Assembly: GCA_008933995.1 (NCBI GenBank)
Contig: WARS01003004.1
Location: forward strand, 265,296 to 329,295
DNA from: Datnioides undecimradiatus
Taxonomy: Eukaryota; Chordata; Actinopteri; Lobotiformes; Datnioididae
Direction of reading: 5' to 3'
Length of the DNA stretch: 64,000 nt
Shown here: positions 22,157-34,292 of the stretch, piece after piece
How the letters are laid out: each line of letters begins with the position of its first letter
Numbering within the stretch: position 1 is the first letter of the stretch
The notes under the pieces: generated by a model
Seen by the model: only the letters and a program-made list of their open reading frames with translations
Databases searched by the model: none
Told to the model about the DNA's origin: nothing
Translations under genes and position numbers: made by a program

Positions 22157-23031
22157 ATGGCTGCTCTCTCTTCCCCTGCTTCTCCTTTGTTTTGCTCTGT
22201 GTGCGGGATGTATAGTTACTCCTCGAACTCCTTTTAATGATAATGACGTGTACTAAATGTAGCATTCTTATAACTTTGGAGGTGAGGCTTAAGGAAATAG
22301 AGGCACGGCTCCGCATCATTGAAAGCCCCCCTGTAGCGTTAGCTAGCCGGTCCCCAGTAGCCGGTGCGGACCTGTCCAGCGTAGCCTCCACTAGCGATCC
22401 TAGGGTAACTCCCATTAGCTGTCCCCCAGCAGCTCCCGAGCAGCCAGGAAGCCAGGGTGGCTGAGTGGCAGTCCAAAGGAAACGTAGCCTGAAACAACGG
22501 CCCACGGTTCACCACCGCTTCAAGTTTCCAACAGATTTTCCCCACTCAGCGACACACCCGCTGACGGAAAGACTTTGCGCAATGTGAAGTTGGCGATGCC
22601 GGCGACCACAGTTAAATGCATCCCCAGGGCCAGAGCAGGCAACGTTGAATCCTATCTGAAACTGCTGACTAAGGATAAACGTAGATTCAATAAAAATTGT
22701 TATTCATGTTGGCGGAAATGACATCCGGTTACGGCAGTTGGAGGTCACTAAAATTAACATTGAGTCAGTGTGTAAGTTTGCTAAAACAATGTCGGACTCC
22801 GTAGTTTTCTCTGGACCCCTGCCCAATCTGACCAGTGACGACATGTTTAGCCACATGTCGTCATTCCATCGCTGGCTGTCAAGGTGGTGTCCAGCAAACG
22901 ACGTGGCCTTTATAGATAATTGGAAACCATTTTGGGGAAAACCTGGTCTCATTAGGAGAGACGGTATTCATCCTACTTTGGATGGAGCACCTCTCATTTC
23001 TAGAAATATGGCAAACTATATTAAAACCTGA
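22157..23031 (+). pseudogene. L2 LINE ORF1 with SGNH esterase domain
   Basis: It starts MAALSSPASPLFCSVCGMYS, with a CxxC pair and a second CxxC (CTKC) after a stop, then a coiled-coil-like stretch EVRLKEIEARLRIIE. From about 22681 an esterase domain follows with IHVGGND and, near the end, RDGIHPT, the third and last conserved SGNH blocks. ORF1 proteins of this type bind RNA and chaperone the ribonucleoprotein. A stop near 22235 and frame changes near 22465-22680 disrupt it. Confidence 0.75.
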
Positions 23032-23254
23032 CAAACCAGAGCAGAGACCAGGCGGCAGAGCTGCAGTCCTACACGCTTCTCTGCAGTTTCCTTAGAGCTG
23101 TCACCCTCCCATGACCACCACTACCCCCAGTTTCCTATAGAGACTGTCTGTCCCTCGTCCACCCAAACTACCTGGGGCAAACAATGCAAGAGGTATTATT
23201 CATAAAAACCTCACAAGAATTAATACCACCAAGTTATCTGGACCTAAACACACC

Positions 23255-26200
23255 ACAATAAAATGTGGATTATTAAATATCAGATCTTTCTCGTCTAAAT
23301 CCCCATTAGTAAATGATTTGATTACCGATCATTGCATTGATGTATTTTGTCTTACTGAGACCTGGCTGCAGGAGGAAGAATGTTAGTTTAAATGAGTCGA
23401 CCCCTGCCAGTCACATTAATCACCATATTCCTCGAAGCACAGGCCGAGGAGGAGGAGTGGCAGCAATCTACCACTCAGGTTTATTAATCAATCCCAGACC
23501 TAAACCTGGGTTTAAAACATTTGAGTCCCTCACTCTCTCTGCCACCCTAACGTTAGGTCAGAGAAACCAGTTCTGTTTGTGGTTGTGTATCGTCCGCCTG
23601 CTGCTTATTCAGAGTTCTTATCTGAATTCCCTGACTTATCTCAACTAGTGCTCAGCTCAGACAAAGTAATCATAGTGGGTGACTTCAACATTCATGTAGA
23701 TGACACCAATGACAGCCTTAGGAATGCATTTAACTCAGTATTAGACTCATTTGGTTTTTCTCAAAACGTTAACAAACCAACTCACTGCTTTAATCACACC
23801 CTCGATCTTGTTTTGACATATGGCTTAGAAACTGAACATTTAATAGTATTTCCCCAGAACCCTCTTTTATCTGACCATTTTTTAATAACATTTCAGTTCA
23901 CAATTATGAACTTCTCAGCATTTGGCAAGGAAACCACCCTCAGTCGGTGTCTCTCTGATAATGCTGTTTCCAAATTTAAGGAGATTATTCCGTCTCTTTT
24001 GGCTTCTATGCCATGTGCCATTACAACAGAAAATAGCCACCTAACCACTAGTCCAGCACATATAGATTATCTTGTTGATAATACTGCAGCTACACTGCAC
24101 ACAGCACTGAATAATGTGGCCCCTATAAAACAGAACAAGAAAGCCATCAAGCAGAGGAAGCTAGCTCCCTGGTTTGACACAGTTACGTACTTTAAGACAG
24201 TCCTCACGAAAGTTAGAGAGGAAGTGGCGATCCACTAATATAGAAGAATTTCACCTTTCCTGGAAAGATAGTATTATAACATATAAATCAGCCCTGCGTA
24301 AGGCAAGAACTGCCTATTATTCCAAATTAATAGAGGAAAATAGGAACAACCCCAGGTTTCTGTTCAGCACTATAGCCAGGCTGACAGAGTCACAGCTCTG
24401 TTGAGCCAACTATTCCCTCAGCTCTCGGCAGCAATGACTTTATGGATTTCTTTACTAGTAACATCATAGATATTAGAGAGAGAATTCATTACACACTCTC
24501 CAACTGTTAGAGATCCATGTGTGTCAACTGCAGCAGCCCCTGAAATGTCTGCAGGCCCTAATTTCTTTAGACCATTTCTCTCCTATAGATCTCACTGAAC
24601 TGTCCTCAACAATCATTAGATCCAAACTCTCAACCTGTCTTTTGGAGCCATCCCAACTCGTCTTCTCAAAGATGTTTTGCCCCTGATTGGCACTTTTATA
24701 TTAGACCAGATGAATCTGTCATTACTAACAGGTTATGTTCCACAGGCTTTTAAGGTTGCTGTCATCAAACCTCTACTCTGTTGGGTCTCATACAGACAAC
24801 AGGCCACCGACAAGATTTACGACCTGAGGTCTGATACAGATCAAAGATTGCAGACCAACCAAATGGCTGCTCTCTTTGTCTAAGACCTGGGAGCCAGGTC
24901 ACAAAGGTATGCAGGACACCTCCATCCCCACTCACTCTGCTGCCCCCCTGCTGGGTGCAGCCCCCAATGGGACGGAGCCATTAGCATCCTGGCTGCTCCT
25001 TATCTTAGACCTATGGGCCAGAGCACACAGGAGTGTGGGACACCTCCGCCCCTACCTGCTCACCCACCCCCCTGGTGAGCGCTGACCCCCAAATGGCACG
25101 GGAACCACCAGCACCCCGCTCCATTTGTCTAAGATCAAAGGGCCAGACCAGGAAGGAGCCCAGGCCACCTCCGTTCCTACCCCTTCTGTCATCTCCCCCC
25201 CCCCCCCAGTGGGTGCGGACCGGATGTTTGCAGGTATATTACCTGCACTAACCCTCACAACTTGGCTTCCAGTCTGTTTCTAGTCGGTTTCCACCCGGAT
25301 CCCAGCTAGGCACGACGCAAAAGGGAGTGAACCACTGCTTCGAACCGCTTCCAGCCGGTTTCCACAAGGATCCCAGCTGGTCACGACGAAAAAAGTAAAC
25401 ACCGTACAGACCTGGACTACGTGCCGATCTCACCCTCGCTGGACAAACTGAGATTTCCCGAGCACATTATTTCCACGGCTCCGAAGGAGAGTCGACGCCG
25501 CTGCCAGCGCTCAAAGTACCTGCAGAAGGAAGAAAGGACTGCCGCGTCTTTCTTCAACCTTTGCAACCCGCCGACAGAGCGACATGGCCCATCGTCATCA
25601 TCCGAGCCGGACCCAAAGACGGATCCCACACATCTCCCTGCTTCGTAGGCACGTAAGAGGCTTGATCTGGGCAGAGGTAGTTTTAAGTGTGTTTTCTTCA
25701 TAATTTGTATTGTTTAAGTTAGGACTGCGAGTCCTGCGCTTTTTATGTGCTGTTTTCCCCTCTTTCCCCTTTTACCACACGCACATACACACCGGGTATA
25801 CACCGGTCACTGTCAGAGACATACGGGCTAAGCTCACAGACGCCACTAGCTGTTGTCTTTTTCAAACCTCGCGGTCATTTCCCCTGACCAAAACTCTTGT
25901 GTGACGTACTCCCTCTCCTCCCTTACGTCCGCAACCTCACCCCTCCTCTTTTACACACACACACACACACACACACTCTTGTATAATTTAGAATAGGTAC
26001 ACGATGGATGTTTATTGATTGAGGTGTTATCGATTACTAATTGGTATCATTGATTTTAATAAATTCTGTTGTGTTTAAAGAGAAGTTGTCTGTATTGTTT
26101 GTACAAGTGTTGTTGTAAAGGCTGGTTAAAAGAGTCAGTGCTCGGATTCACACCTTCATTGTTCGTCTTATGCATATCAGTACTGATATCTGTAAGCGAA

Positions 26201-27729
26201 CGTTTGTGAGACAGATTTTTGAGTTGGTTATTGGTCCCTGATACCAGGGTGGTGCCCCGTAATTATTAATTTTTATTAATAATAACATTCTTTCAATTAA
26301 TAATTATCATTGATAATTATTAATTATTGCTGATAACCAAACATGCCCATGTGAAGCACAACAACTCAAAAAGTCTTCTCTTGACCCTGGTGTGTTAGCA
26401 CACTACAGACCAATATCCAACCTCCCCTTTATTTCTAAAATCCTTGAAAAGGCCGTGGCTGATCAGTTATGTGATCACCTGCAGAGGAGCAGTTTATTTG
26501 AAGCATTTCAGTCAGGATTTAGAATAAATCACAGCACAGAAACAGCATTGGTTAAGGTTAGCAACGACCTCCTAATAGCTTCTGACAATGGCCTCGTCTC
26601 TTTACTTGTCCTGCTAGACCTCAGTGCTGCATTTGACACCATCGATCACAATATCCTACTACAGAGACTAGAACATGTCATTAGCATTAAAGGAACAGCA
26701 CTAAGCTGGTTTAAATCTTATCTATCCGACAGATTCCAGTTTGTCCATGTTAATACCGACTCGTCCGTGCACACGATGGTTAATCATGGAGTTCCACAGG
26801 GTTCTGTGCTTGGACCATTGTTGTTCTCCTTATACATGCTCCCCCAAGGCAATATTATTAGGAAGCACAACATAAATTTCCACTGCTACGTGGACGATAC
26901 ACAACTATATTTATCTATGAAACCAGAAGAAACAGATCAATTAGGCAGACTTCAGACATGTCTGACAGATATTAAGGCCTGGATGACTTATAATTTTTTG
27001 CTTCTAAATACAGACAAAACTGAGGTGATTTTGTTTGGGCCTAAACACCTCAGAGACAGGTTATCTGACCTCGCAGTCGCTTTGGATAGTGTTACCCTGG
27101 CCTCCAGTTCTACCGTGAGGAACCTGGGAGTCATATTTGACCAGGATATGTCCTATCAGTCCCATTTTAGGCAGGTCACTAGGACTGCCTTCTTTCACTT
27201 GCGCAACATAGCTAAGATTAGGAGTATCCTGTCCAAAAGTGACACCGAAAAGCTAGTTCACGCATTTGTTACCTCAAGGCTGGACTATTGTAATTCCTTG
27301 TTGTCGGGTTGTCCGACTAGCTCACTGTGAGGCCTCCAGCTCATTCAAAACGCTGCTGCGAGGGTTCTGATGGGAATTAGCAAGAGAGATCATATTTCTC
27401 CGGTTTTAGCTTCTCTTCATTGGCTCCCTGTAAAGTCCAGAATAGATTTTAAAGTCCTTCTCCTTACCTACAAGGCCCTTAATGGCCAAGCTCCATTGTA
27501 CTTCAATGAGATGCTAAGTCCCTATTACCCCAACAGATCACTTCGCTCCCAGAGTGCAGGTTTGCTTGTGGTTCCCAGAATCTCCAAAAGTAGAATGGGA
27601 GGCCGAGCCTTTAGCTATCAGGCTCCTCTCCTGTGGAACCAGCTGCCAGTCTGGGTCCGAGAGGCAGACACACTCTCTACTTTTAAAGTAAAGCTTAAAA
27701 CCTTCTTGTTCGACAAAGCTTACAGCTAG
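23255..27729 (+). pseudogene. L2 LINE ORF2: AP endonuclease and reverse transcriptase
   Basis: Endonuclease motifs in order are [32 protein letters not shown] (about 23680) and LLSDHF (about 23870). RT motifs are [48 protein letters not shown] and the catalytic CYVDDTQLY (about 26885). The C-terminal domain ends FDKAYS at 27729. Defects are a stop near 23384, frame changes near 23580 and 24240-24400, the LTR insertion at 24779-26363 and a TGA at 27328-27330. On either side of the LTR the frame is directly continuous once one TSD copy is removed. Confidence 0.88.
24779..26363 (+). mobile_element. Solo LTR, copy E of the GC-rich LTR family (1,585 bp)
   Basis: The insert starts TGTTGGGTCTCA and ends GAAGCACAACA and is flanked by a perfect 4-bp duplication, ACTC (24775-24778 and 26364-26367). 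TGTTG/CAACA ends and a 4-bp duplication are typical of LTR retroelements. Inside, a 5' GC-rich part has about three tandem units built on 'tcttagac', 'gggccaga' and 'acctccgcccctac'. An AT-rich 3' part follows, with AATAAA near 26058 as poly(A) signal and a (CA)n tract near 25957-25976. This is the only copy in the window with both ends and a TSD, so it is the reference for the family. Confidence 0.92.
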
Positions 27730-28255
27730 CTCTAGTTACCATGTGAACTACACCATCCATGCCATCCCCTAGTTATGCTGCTATAGGCCGAGGATGCTGG
27801 GGGACATCCCATGATCGTCTCCACACTCCTCTTCCCCCTCTCTCCTCAAACTCCATTAACTCTGTGTCCTCTCTCCCCTAGTGCTGTGCTTGTTTCTCTC
27901 TGGTCTCTCTCTCTGTACCTCTCTACAGATACCTGTGGCTCCAGAGCTGAACATCTGATCTGTGGCTCCACCGACCTGCCCCGTGTCCTCTGCTGCCATT
28001 ATTCTATATTGTACTTCTCTCTCCCCCCCCCAACCGGTCAAGGCAGATGGCCATCCACCTAGAGCCAGGATCTGCCCAAGGTTTCTGCCTGTTAAAGTTT
28101 TTCCTTGCTCATGGTGGAATTGTTGGGTGTAATTAACAGTAATGAGTGCGGTCTAGACGTGCTGTTTGTAAAGTGCCATGAGATGACTTTTGTTGTGAAT
28201 TGGCGCTATATAAATAAAACTGAATTGAATATTAGATTTTCTATTACTCTGAGAC

Positions 28256-28510
28256 ATGAAATGGTTCATTCGTCGTTCCTGGAGTCTCAGAGTAGAACAG
28301 GAGGCAGACTCTCTATGTCCTTGTTCAAGAGTAGACTCAAGACCGTCCTTTTTGATAAAGCTTAGTTAGGCAAGGTTAAACCTTGAACAACCCCATAGTT
28401 ATGTTGCCATAGGCCTAGACTGCTGGGGAGATTTCCCATGATGCATCAAGCCCCTCTCCCTTCCTGTCCCTCTCAATCTCTATTCATTCCCATCCATCGA
28501 ATGCAACTGG
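28256..28510 (+). repeat. 3' fragment of another L2-type LINE
   Basis: The translated stretch GGRLSMSLFKSRLKTVLFDKA resembles the RT C-terminus at 27690-27729, and is followed by the related 'ttatgttgccataggcctagactgctgggg' UTR segment. It is 5' truncated and lies immediately after the complete LINE, so it may be an older neighbour. Confidence 0.7.
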
Positions 28511-28519
28511 ACTTGGTTA

Positions 28520-28620
28520 TATGTCTTTGAAGACGTTTCGCCTCTCATCCAAGAGGCTTCATCAGTTCATGCTCATCAGATTAGGCTGGACTAGTCCTGG
28601 AATAGTTCGATTCAATTTCC
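28520..28620 (-). repeat. Penelope-type terminal fragment
   Basis: The sequence 'gaagacgtttcgcctctc' plus 'atccaagaggcttcatcag' is the reverse complement of the tail seen at 21440-21480. It is a short piece of a second Penelope-like copy in the opposite orientation. Confidence 0.6.
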
Positions 28621-28730
28621 TTGAGATAACTATGACCTGGATGAATGAGAATATCCACAGGCTCATCCATCAATGCCTGTTACTAACTGAGCCTTTTCCT
28701 GTAATTCCTCCTGTCACTGTCTACAGGTGT

Positions 28731-29385
28731 TTCTGCCTCCAGAGTCAAGCTATGCAGTCAAGTAAAAGAAGAGGAGAGAAGCAAGAGGGCAGGTGTGGAC
28801 TATGATGAGGTGGTGACAGAATCACCTCAGGAAGGGCATGCAAGAATCTGAAAAGAACCATGGAAACAAGTAGCGGGTGACTGGAAGGGTTCTAAACCTG
28901 TACAAGAAAGAGCTATCCTCAGCCAGTTAAAGATGGGTAAGAGTAGTCTTCATCAATTTCAGTGTATAGGGTAAGTAAGTGAGAAAGAATTTTCTTATCT
29001 AAAACAGATTGAGCTGCTCTGAAGATGAGGGGTCAGGTGATTAGCAGCCCCCAAAGAATAGAACAGAAGAAGAGGATTCTGAGGAGGAAGAGGAGGCCAG
29101 TGTGAAGCAAAGGGTTCCCCAGCTGTTTAAGAAAGAGCTTGAGCCCTCTGTCAGACAAAGATTATTGAGAATTGTCTTCAGTCCATACAACTATCTTTGA
29201 GTCGTAAGTGAGAAAATTAACTTTTTGTCTTATCAAAAACAGATGACAAGCTCCTCTGAAGATGAGGGGTCAGGTGCTTGGCAGCCCCTAAAGAATGGAA
29301 CAGAGGAAGAGGAGGGCAGTGTGAAGCCAAGGTTTCCCCTGCTGCACAACAGGCCTACACCCACACCCAGGAACAGTCCGGTGAG
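28731..29385 (+). other. Tandemly duplicated acidic exons of an unidentified gene
   Basis: Two exon-like blocks near 29008-29160 and 29243-29380 share sequence: each follows an AAAACAG acceptor and includes 'ctctgaagatgaggggtcag' and 'cagccccnaaagaat'. The second encodes SSSEDEGSGAWQPLKNG and continues acidic to a GTGAGA donor; the first has stops. Flanking introns are also similar, so the unit (about 235 bp) was duplicated together. An SSEDEG-rich N-terminus is common in the fish family to which the exons at 42.5-44 kb seem to belong. These could be 5' exons of that gene, separated by inserted elements. Confidence 0.4.
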
Positions 29386-29536
29386 AGCTCCAATTTAATA
29401 AAGTTGGAATTTCTCTAATCCACCCAGTCATAGCCATGACAATAGCATTTCATTTTTAAGTATGATAATTGACAACAATGGAGGTAAGGAGAGGAAGTAA
29501 AGTCAAACTAGCCATAATTTCCCTAATCTATCCACC

Positions 29537-30186
29537 TGTCAGGCCGAGACAATGGACTGGACTCAGACGCAGAAGAGTGAGGTTGCAGAGGCAGGCTTTT
29601 ATTATGGCAGGGGCAGACGCTGGCAAAATTACAAGGCTATGAAAACATTATCTACGACTAAGAAACTAAACTGAAACAAAAAACTCTCCGTTCGGAGGAC
29701 AAATCCTTACTCTACTCTAATCCAACAAAAAGGGCTCTCTTTCAAAAACAGAGACTCAAACACTATAACTTGAACTCAAAATCACTCACATGGAGGGAAA
29801 AACTGTCTAAGCAGAAACAAGGGAACAAACTCTAAGCTAATGAACTAAACTAAACACAAAATCTTTCTCAATGAAACTATAGTCTATTTACTATGAAAAC
29901 TACAACAAAAAATCTCTCACAAGGAGGCAATTATACTTAACAATAGCTTTCGCTCTGGATGACTTTGATGTGACTATGAAAACAGGCTGGGGTGGTCAAC
30001 GGACGAAACACTCTGGCACGGGACAAAGGGAGACGCAGACTATTTAACACATGAGGGTAATGAGGCACAGGTGGACACAATCGGGAATCAGGGAAGACAA
30101 TCAGACAGGTGGCACATGAGGAAGGGCAAGTGACCTGAAACGAGAGGAGAGTTACTTTTCAAAATAAAACAGGAAATGATAAGACA
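29537..30186 (-). repeat. 3' LTR of the Gypsy element
   Basis: About 650 bp. It starts on the minus strand near TGTCTTATCATTTCC, just after the shortened integrase end, and finishes CCTGACA. The first 450 bases on the plus strand match 34293-34741 almost base for base. Confidence 0.8.
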
Positions 30187-31458
30187 CATACCAAGACAAG
30201 ACAAACCTCACCGCGGTGTGACTTTCCCTGACCGGCTTGACCTGGCTTATGTGGAAGGTGGGATGCACACAGAGGGATCGAGGCAGGCGAAGACGAACAG
30301 CAGCGGGACCGACGATCTTTGTAATGGGGAATGGGCCCACGAACCGTGGTGCCAGCTTCCTAGAGGGGACTCGGAGGTTGAGATCCTTTGCCGAGAGCCA
30401 CACTCCCTGACCTGGCTGATAGGTCGGGGCGGGCCGCCTCTTGCGGTCCGCAGCTTCTTTAACCCGGTCTCCTTGGCGCATCAGAACCTGTCGGGCGGCT
30501 GCCCAGATGCAGCGGCTGTGACGAATCATGGCATGGGCGGAAGGAACTGTCACATCTGGCTCTTGGTCTGTGAAGATAGGAGTTTCATATCCATAGACAC
30601 ATTTGAAAGGGGAGAAACCGGTGGCTGAGGTGGGCGGTGAATTATGGGCATACTCGACCCAGACCAGGTGTTTGCTCCATGTTGAGGGGTTCTGGGACAC
30701 TAGGCACCGGAGGCCGGTTTCCAGCTGTTGGTCCAGGCGTTCGGTCTGGCCATTAGCCTCCGGGTGATAGCCAGACGTTAAGCTGGCTTTAGCTCCAATG
30801 AGCCGACAGAACTCCCTCCAGAACCGGGACACGAACTGGGGCCCCCGGTCCGAGACGATGTCTTTGGGAAATCCATGGATCTTAAAAACATGGTTAATCA
30901 TGGTTTCAGCCGTTTCTTTGGCCGAAGGCAGTTTAGGCAAGGCAATAAATCTGGCCATCTTGGAAAATCTATCCACTACTGTCCCCAGACAGTAGTGTTA
31001 CCTTGGGAGACCGGGAGCCCCGTAACGAAGTCCATGGAGATTTCGGCCCACGGTCTGGAGGGAATAGGCAGAGGCTGTAGCAGACCCATGCGCCTCCCGG
31101 AGAATGTCTTATTACGCGCGCAGACCGAACATGCCTCTACGTACTCCCGAACCTCTGGCTCCATGGATGGCCACCAAAACCTCCGGGAGATGACAAACAT
31201 GGTTCTCCGAACTCCCGGATGGCAGGAGAGCAGTGAGGTGTGGGCCCAGTGTATAACCTGTGGGCGCAATTCCACCGGAACAAACAAACGATTTTCTGGG
31301 CACCCACTAGGTGGAGGGGTCACACCATTTGCCTGCTTTACCTCATTTTCTATATGCCAAGTAACTGCTCCAACCACACAGGTCCGTGGAAGGATTGGCT
31401 CAGGATCCTTGGCAAGAGGCTCGGGGTCGTAAAGTTGAGACAGGGCGTCGGGCTTCAC
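30152..31458 (-). pseudogene. Gypsy integrase region (two frames)
   Basis: This inserts the cDNA copy into the genome. The upstream frame (31458-30976) holds the HHCC-type zinc region with SCHPGVRRT and CSVCARNK, then PWAEISMDFVTGLPVS with the first catalytic Asp. After a frame change at about 30976 the next frame has [27 protein letters not shown] with the second Asp, and [17 protein letters not shown] with the catalytic Glu. It ends [15 protein letters not shown], after which the chromodomain expected in this clade is missing and the frame runs into the LTR. Confidence 0.88.
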
Positions 31459-34276
31459 GTTCCTGGACCCCGGCCTGTAAGAGCGTGAAAGAAAACCGGT
31501 TAAAAAAAAAAAGAGCCCACCTGGCCTGGCGAGAATTGAGTCTCTTGGCTTTCTTGATATATTCCAGGTTCTTATGATCAGTCCAGACTATGAAGGGAAG
31601 ATCAGCCCCCTCTAACCAGTGTCTCCACTCTTCCAAAGCCACCTTGACTGCCAGCAGCTCCCGGTTGCCGACATCATAGTTCCGCTCTGCCTTGGACAGC
31701 CGCCGTGACAGGAAGGCACAGGGATGCATTTTCCCATCCTTCTCGGATCGCTGAGAGAGAACCGCCCCAATTCCCTCGCTTGACGCGTCCACTTCGACTA
31801 CGAACTGCCGCTGCGGGTCTGGCATGGTGAGGATGGGAGCCGAAGTGAAGCGACGTTTGAGTGTCTGAAAGGCGGTCTCTGCCTCAGGCAACCAATGGAA
31901 TGGCACCTGTGGAGAGGTAAGTGCATGAAGTGGGGCGGCTATTGCGCTAAAGCCTCTGATGAACCGCCTATAGAAGTTAGCAAAACCGAGGAATTGCTGA
32001 ACCTTCTTGCAGCTATCAGGAGTGGGCCACTCAGCCACAGCGCTAATTTTTGCCGGGTCCATCTGCACTCTTCCAGGGGCTACAATGAAGCCCAGGAAGG
32101 AGACGGTGTCGGCGTGAAACACGCTCTTTTCTGCCTTTACAAACAGCTTGTTTTCCAGCAGCCTATTGAGAACCTGTGTGACGTGTTTTCTGTGGGTTTC
32201 TAGGTTGGGAGAATAGATTAAGATGTCATCTATATACACAAATACAAATCGGTCAAGATAATCTCTCAGTACATCATTAATCATAGACTGGAAAACCGCT
32301 GGTGCATTGGTAAGTCCGAATGGCATGACTAGATACTCGTAATGTCCGGTAGGTGTGTTGAACCCCGTCTTCCACTCGTCCCCCTCTCTTATTCTTACCA
32401 GGTGATATGCGCAGCGAAGATCTAATTTTGTGAAAATCTTGGCCTGCTGAAGCTGGTCGAACACGGAGGACATAAGCGGAAGCGGATAACGGTTCTTAAT
32501 TGTTATGTCGTTTAGAGGGCTGTAGTCTATGCAGGGTCTTAGGGAGCCGTCTTTCTTCCCTACAAAGAAAAAACCGGCGCCCGCGGGTGAGGATGAAGGG
32601 CGGATTAGACCCGCCTTCAATGAGGTCTCAATATACTCCCGCATGGCCTCCCTTTCCGGTTTCGACACTGAATATAGGCGGCCTTTGGGAATGGTGGATC
32701 CTGGAATGAGATCTATGGCACAGTCGTATGGGCGATGAGGAGGGAGAGACGTTGCTTTTGTCTTGTTAAAAACCTCTCGGAGGTGGTGGTAACATGGAGG
32801 CACGGAGCTCAGGTCCGGATATTCGGAGTCTGTGGCAGAGTTCATAAAAACATGGTTAACCAAGACCTCGCCCAATCCAGGATCTGGGGTGACATAGCAA
32901 TCCCCTGAACAATCCTTTCCCCAGCTCAAAACTCTTCCCGTTTTCCAATCTACGTGGGGGTTGTGGCGAAGCAACCAAGGATGACCCAGAATTAGTGCGT
33001 GGGAGGAGGACTTGAACAGATAAAAACGTATATGTTCAGAATGCTCCTGTAAACGAAGTTCAATGGGTTCTGTGGCGTGACTGATGGAGCACAGTTCTTT
33101 TCCATTGAGAGCCCGGGCCCTGATGGGTCTAGCCAAAAGCTCGGTCTTAATCCCCAATTTATCTGCTAAACCCACGTCCATCAGGCTCTCATCAGCTCCT
33201 GAGTCTATGAGTGCTTTTAATTCTACTGGGCCGGTGTGGTGAACTAACGAAACTGTGGTGAGATTACGTGAAGTGAGGTTTGTGGCCGAGAATTGACTCA
33301 CCACTGTGGATCCTTTTGCTGGACACGCCGCGATAAGATGGCCTGACTCTCCGCAGTAAAAGCACCGGCCCTCCTGGAGTCGACGCCGCCGCTCCTCCTG
33401 AGAAAGCCGAGCCCATCCCAGCTGCATAGGCTCCCCTTCTCCTTCCGGAGAAGGGTGACGAAGTGACTCCGGCTCGGAAAGACGGCGAGCCGGCCCGTCC
33501 AAATTGCGGGTGAGTGGAAGCCTGTCCACAGCAGCCGGTCTGTTGCGCCGGGATCTTCCAAACTCCTGGATCCGGTGATCCGTTCGGATGGCGAGCGTGA
33601 TGAGGGAATCCAGGTCGGAGGGTAATTCCAAAGGGATCAGGTGTTCCTGAACTGACGATGCCAGCCCTTCAATAAACATGTCCACTAACGCTGTGGAATT
33701 CCAGTCACTTTTCGCGGCTAAGGTGCGGAATTGAATGGCGTAGTCACTAACCGACCTGGTGCCTTGCCTTAAGTCAATTAGCTGCCGCGCCATCTCCCGA
33801 TCGGTGGACACGGGATCAAAAGTCCGCAGAAGAGCCGCCTCGAAGTCGATGCAAGAGTAGCAAAGAGGCAGAGCCAGAACGTGGGCACGGGACTCTCCAG
33901 AGAGATGGGAAATCATAAAGGCTATCTTGGACCGATCGGTGGGAAATGCGTGAGGGTGCTGTTCATAATGCATGGAACAGTCAGTGAGAAAAGGTTGACA
34001 TAGCCCCTCTTCCCCAGAGAATCGCTCCGGGGGGGCTAACTGAATTCCAGAAGTTACCAACGGCACAGTCTGGCATGGAACAGGAGCGGCTGCAGGGGGC
34101 TCTGGCGCTGCGGGAGGACTAGCCGCTGCTGTGAAATGTTCCTGCAGGCTCTGGAGCTGCCGTGTGATGAGGTCCAGCTGCGCTGCCAAAGCCGTTTGGA
34201 ATTCCTCCTGGCGGGTGAGTCGGTCCTCCTGTGTGCATAGAGCCGCCGACAACTGCCTACTCTCTGCTGAGTCCAT
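31400..34276 (-). CDS. Gypsy gag-pol (958 codons; gag, protease, RT, RNase H)
   Basis: One long open frame. Residues 1-320 form gag, with a CCHC zinc knuckle, [14 protein letters not shown], near 305. Protease active site [10 protein letters not shown] is at about 355. Reverse transcriptase has [13 protein letters not shown] near 617 and the catalytic [10 protein letters not shown] at 678-687. RNase H has [14 protein letters not shown] near 830. The frame leaves the family pattern after [15 protein letters not shown], at an A/T homopolymer near 31500, and ends out of frame, so the integrase is disconnected. Single-frame Gag-Pol is typical of the Tf1/sushi group. Everything up to RNase H looks intact. 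Confidence 0.92.
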   Translation of the reverse strand: MDSAESRQLSAALCTQEDRLTRQEEFQTALAAQLDLITRQLQSLQEHFTAAASPPAAPEPPAAAPVPCQTVPLVTSGIQLAPPERFSGEEGLCQPFLTDCSMHYEQHPHAFPTDRSKIAFMISHLSGESRAHVLALPLCYSCIDFEAALLRTFDPVSTDREMARQLIDLRQGTRSVSDYAIQFRTLAAKSDWNSTALVDMFIEGLASSVQEHLIPLELPSDLDSLITLAIRTDHRIQEFGRSRRNRPAAVDRLPLTRNLDGPARRLSEPESLRHPSPEGEGEPMQLGWARLSQEERRRRLQEGRCFYCGESGHLIAACPAKGSTVVSQFSATNLTSRNLTTVSLVHHTGPVELKALIDSGADESLMDVGLADKLGIKTELLARPIRARALNGKELCSISHATEPIELRLQEHSEHIRFYLFKSSSHALILGHPWLLRHNPHVDWKTGRVLSWGKDCSGDCYVTPDPGLGEVLVNHVFMNSATDSEYPDLSSVPPCYHHLREVFNKTKATSLPPHRPYDCAIDLIPGSTIPKGRLYSVSKPEREAMREYIETSLKAGLIRPSSSPAGAGFFFVGKKDGSLRPCIDYSPLNDITIKNRYPLPLMSSVFDQLQQAKIFTKLDLRCAYHLVRIREGDEWKTGFNTPTGHYEYLVMPFGLTNAPAVFQSMINDVLRDYLDRFVFVYIDDILIYSPNLETHRKHVTQVLNRLLENKLFVKAEKSVFHADTVSFLGFIVAPGRVQMDPAKISAVAEWPTPDSCKKVQQFLGFANFYRRFIRGFSAIAAPLHALTSPQVPFHWLPEAETAFQTLKRRFTSAPILTMPDPQRQFVVEVDASSEGIGAVLSQRSEKDGKMHPCAFLSRRLSKAERNYDVGNRELLAVKVALEEWRHWLEGADLPFIVWTDHKNLEYIKKAKRLNSRQARWALFFFNRFSFTLLQAGVQEREARRPVSTLRPRASCQGS

Positions 34277-34292
34277 TCTGGCCAGAGTGTAA

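Larger units (their letters stand above)
22090..28245 (+). mobile_element. L2-clade LINE, nearly full length, split by a solo LTR
   Basis: It contains ORF1 (zinc finger, coiled coil, SGNH esterase), ORF2 (endonuclease and reverse transcriptase), a 3' UTR with the 'gtttctgcctgttaaag' and 'gagatgacttttgttgtgaa' segments, and a tail ending ttggcgctatataaataaaa. The 5' limit is approximate. Without the 1,585-bp LTR the element is about 4.6 kb, normal for the clade. It has stops in both ORFs and is inactive. Confidence 0.85.

Noticed and set aside
30176-31488. Several plus-strand frames of 65-185 codons
   Set aside because: They are antisense to the Gypsy integrase region, whose minus-strand frames carry clear catalytic motifs.
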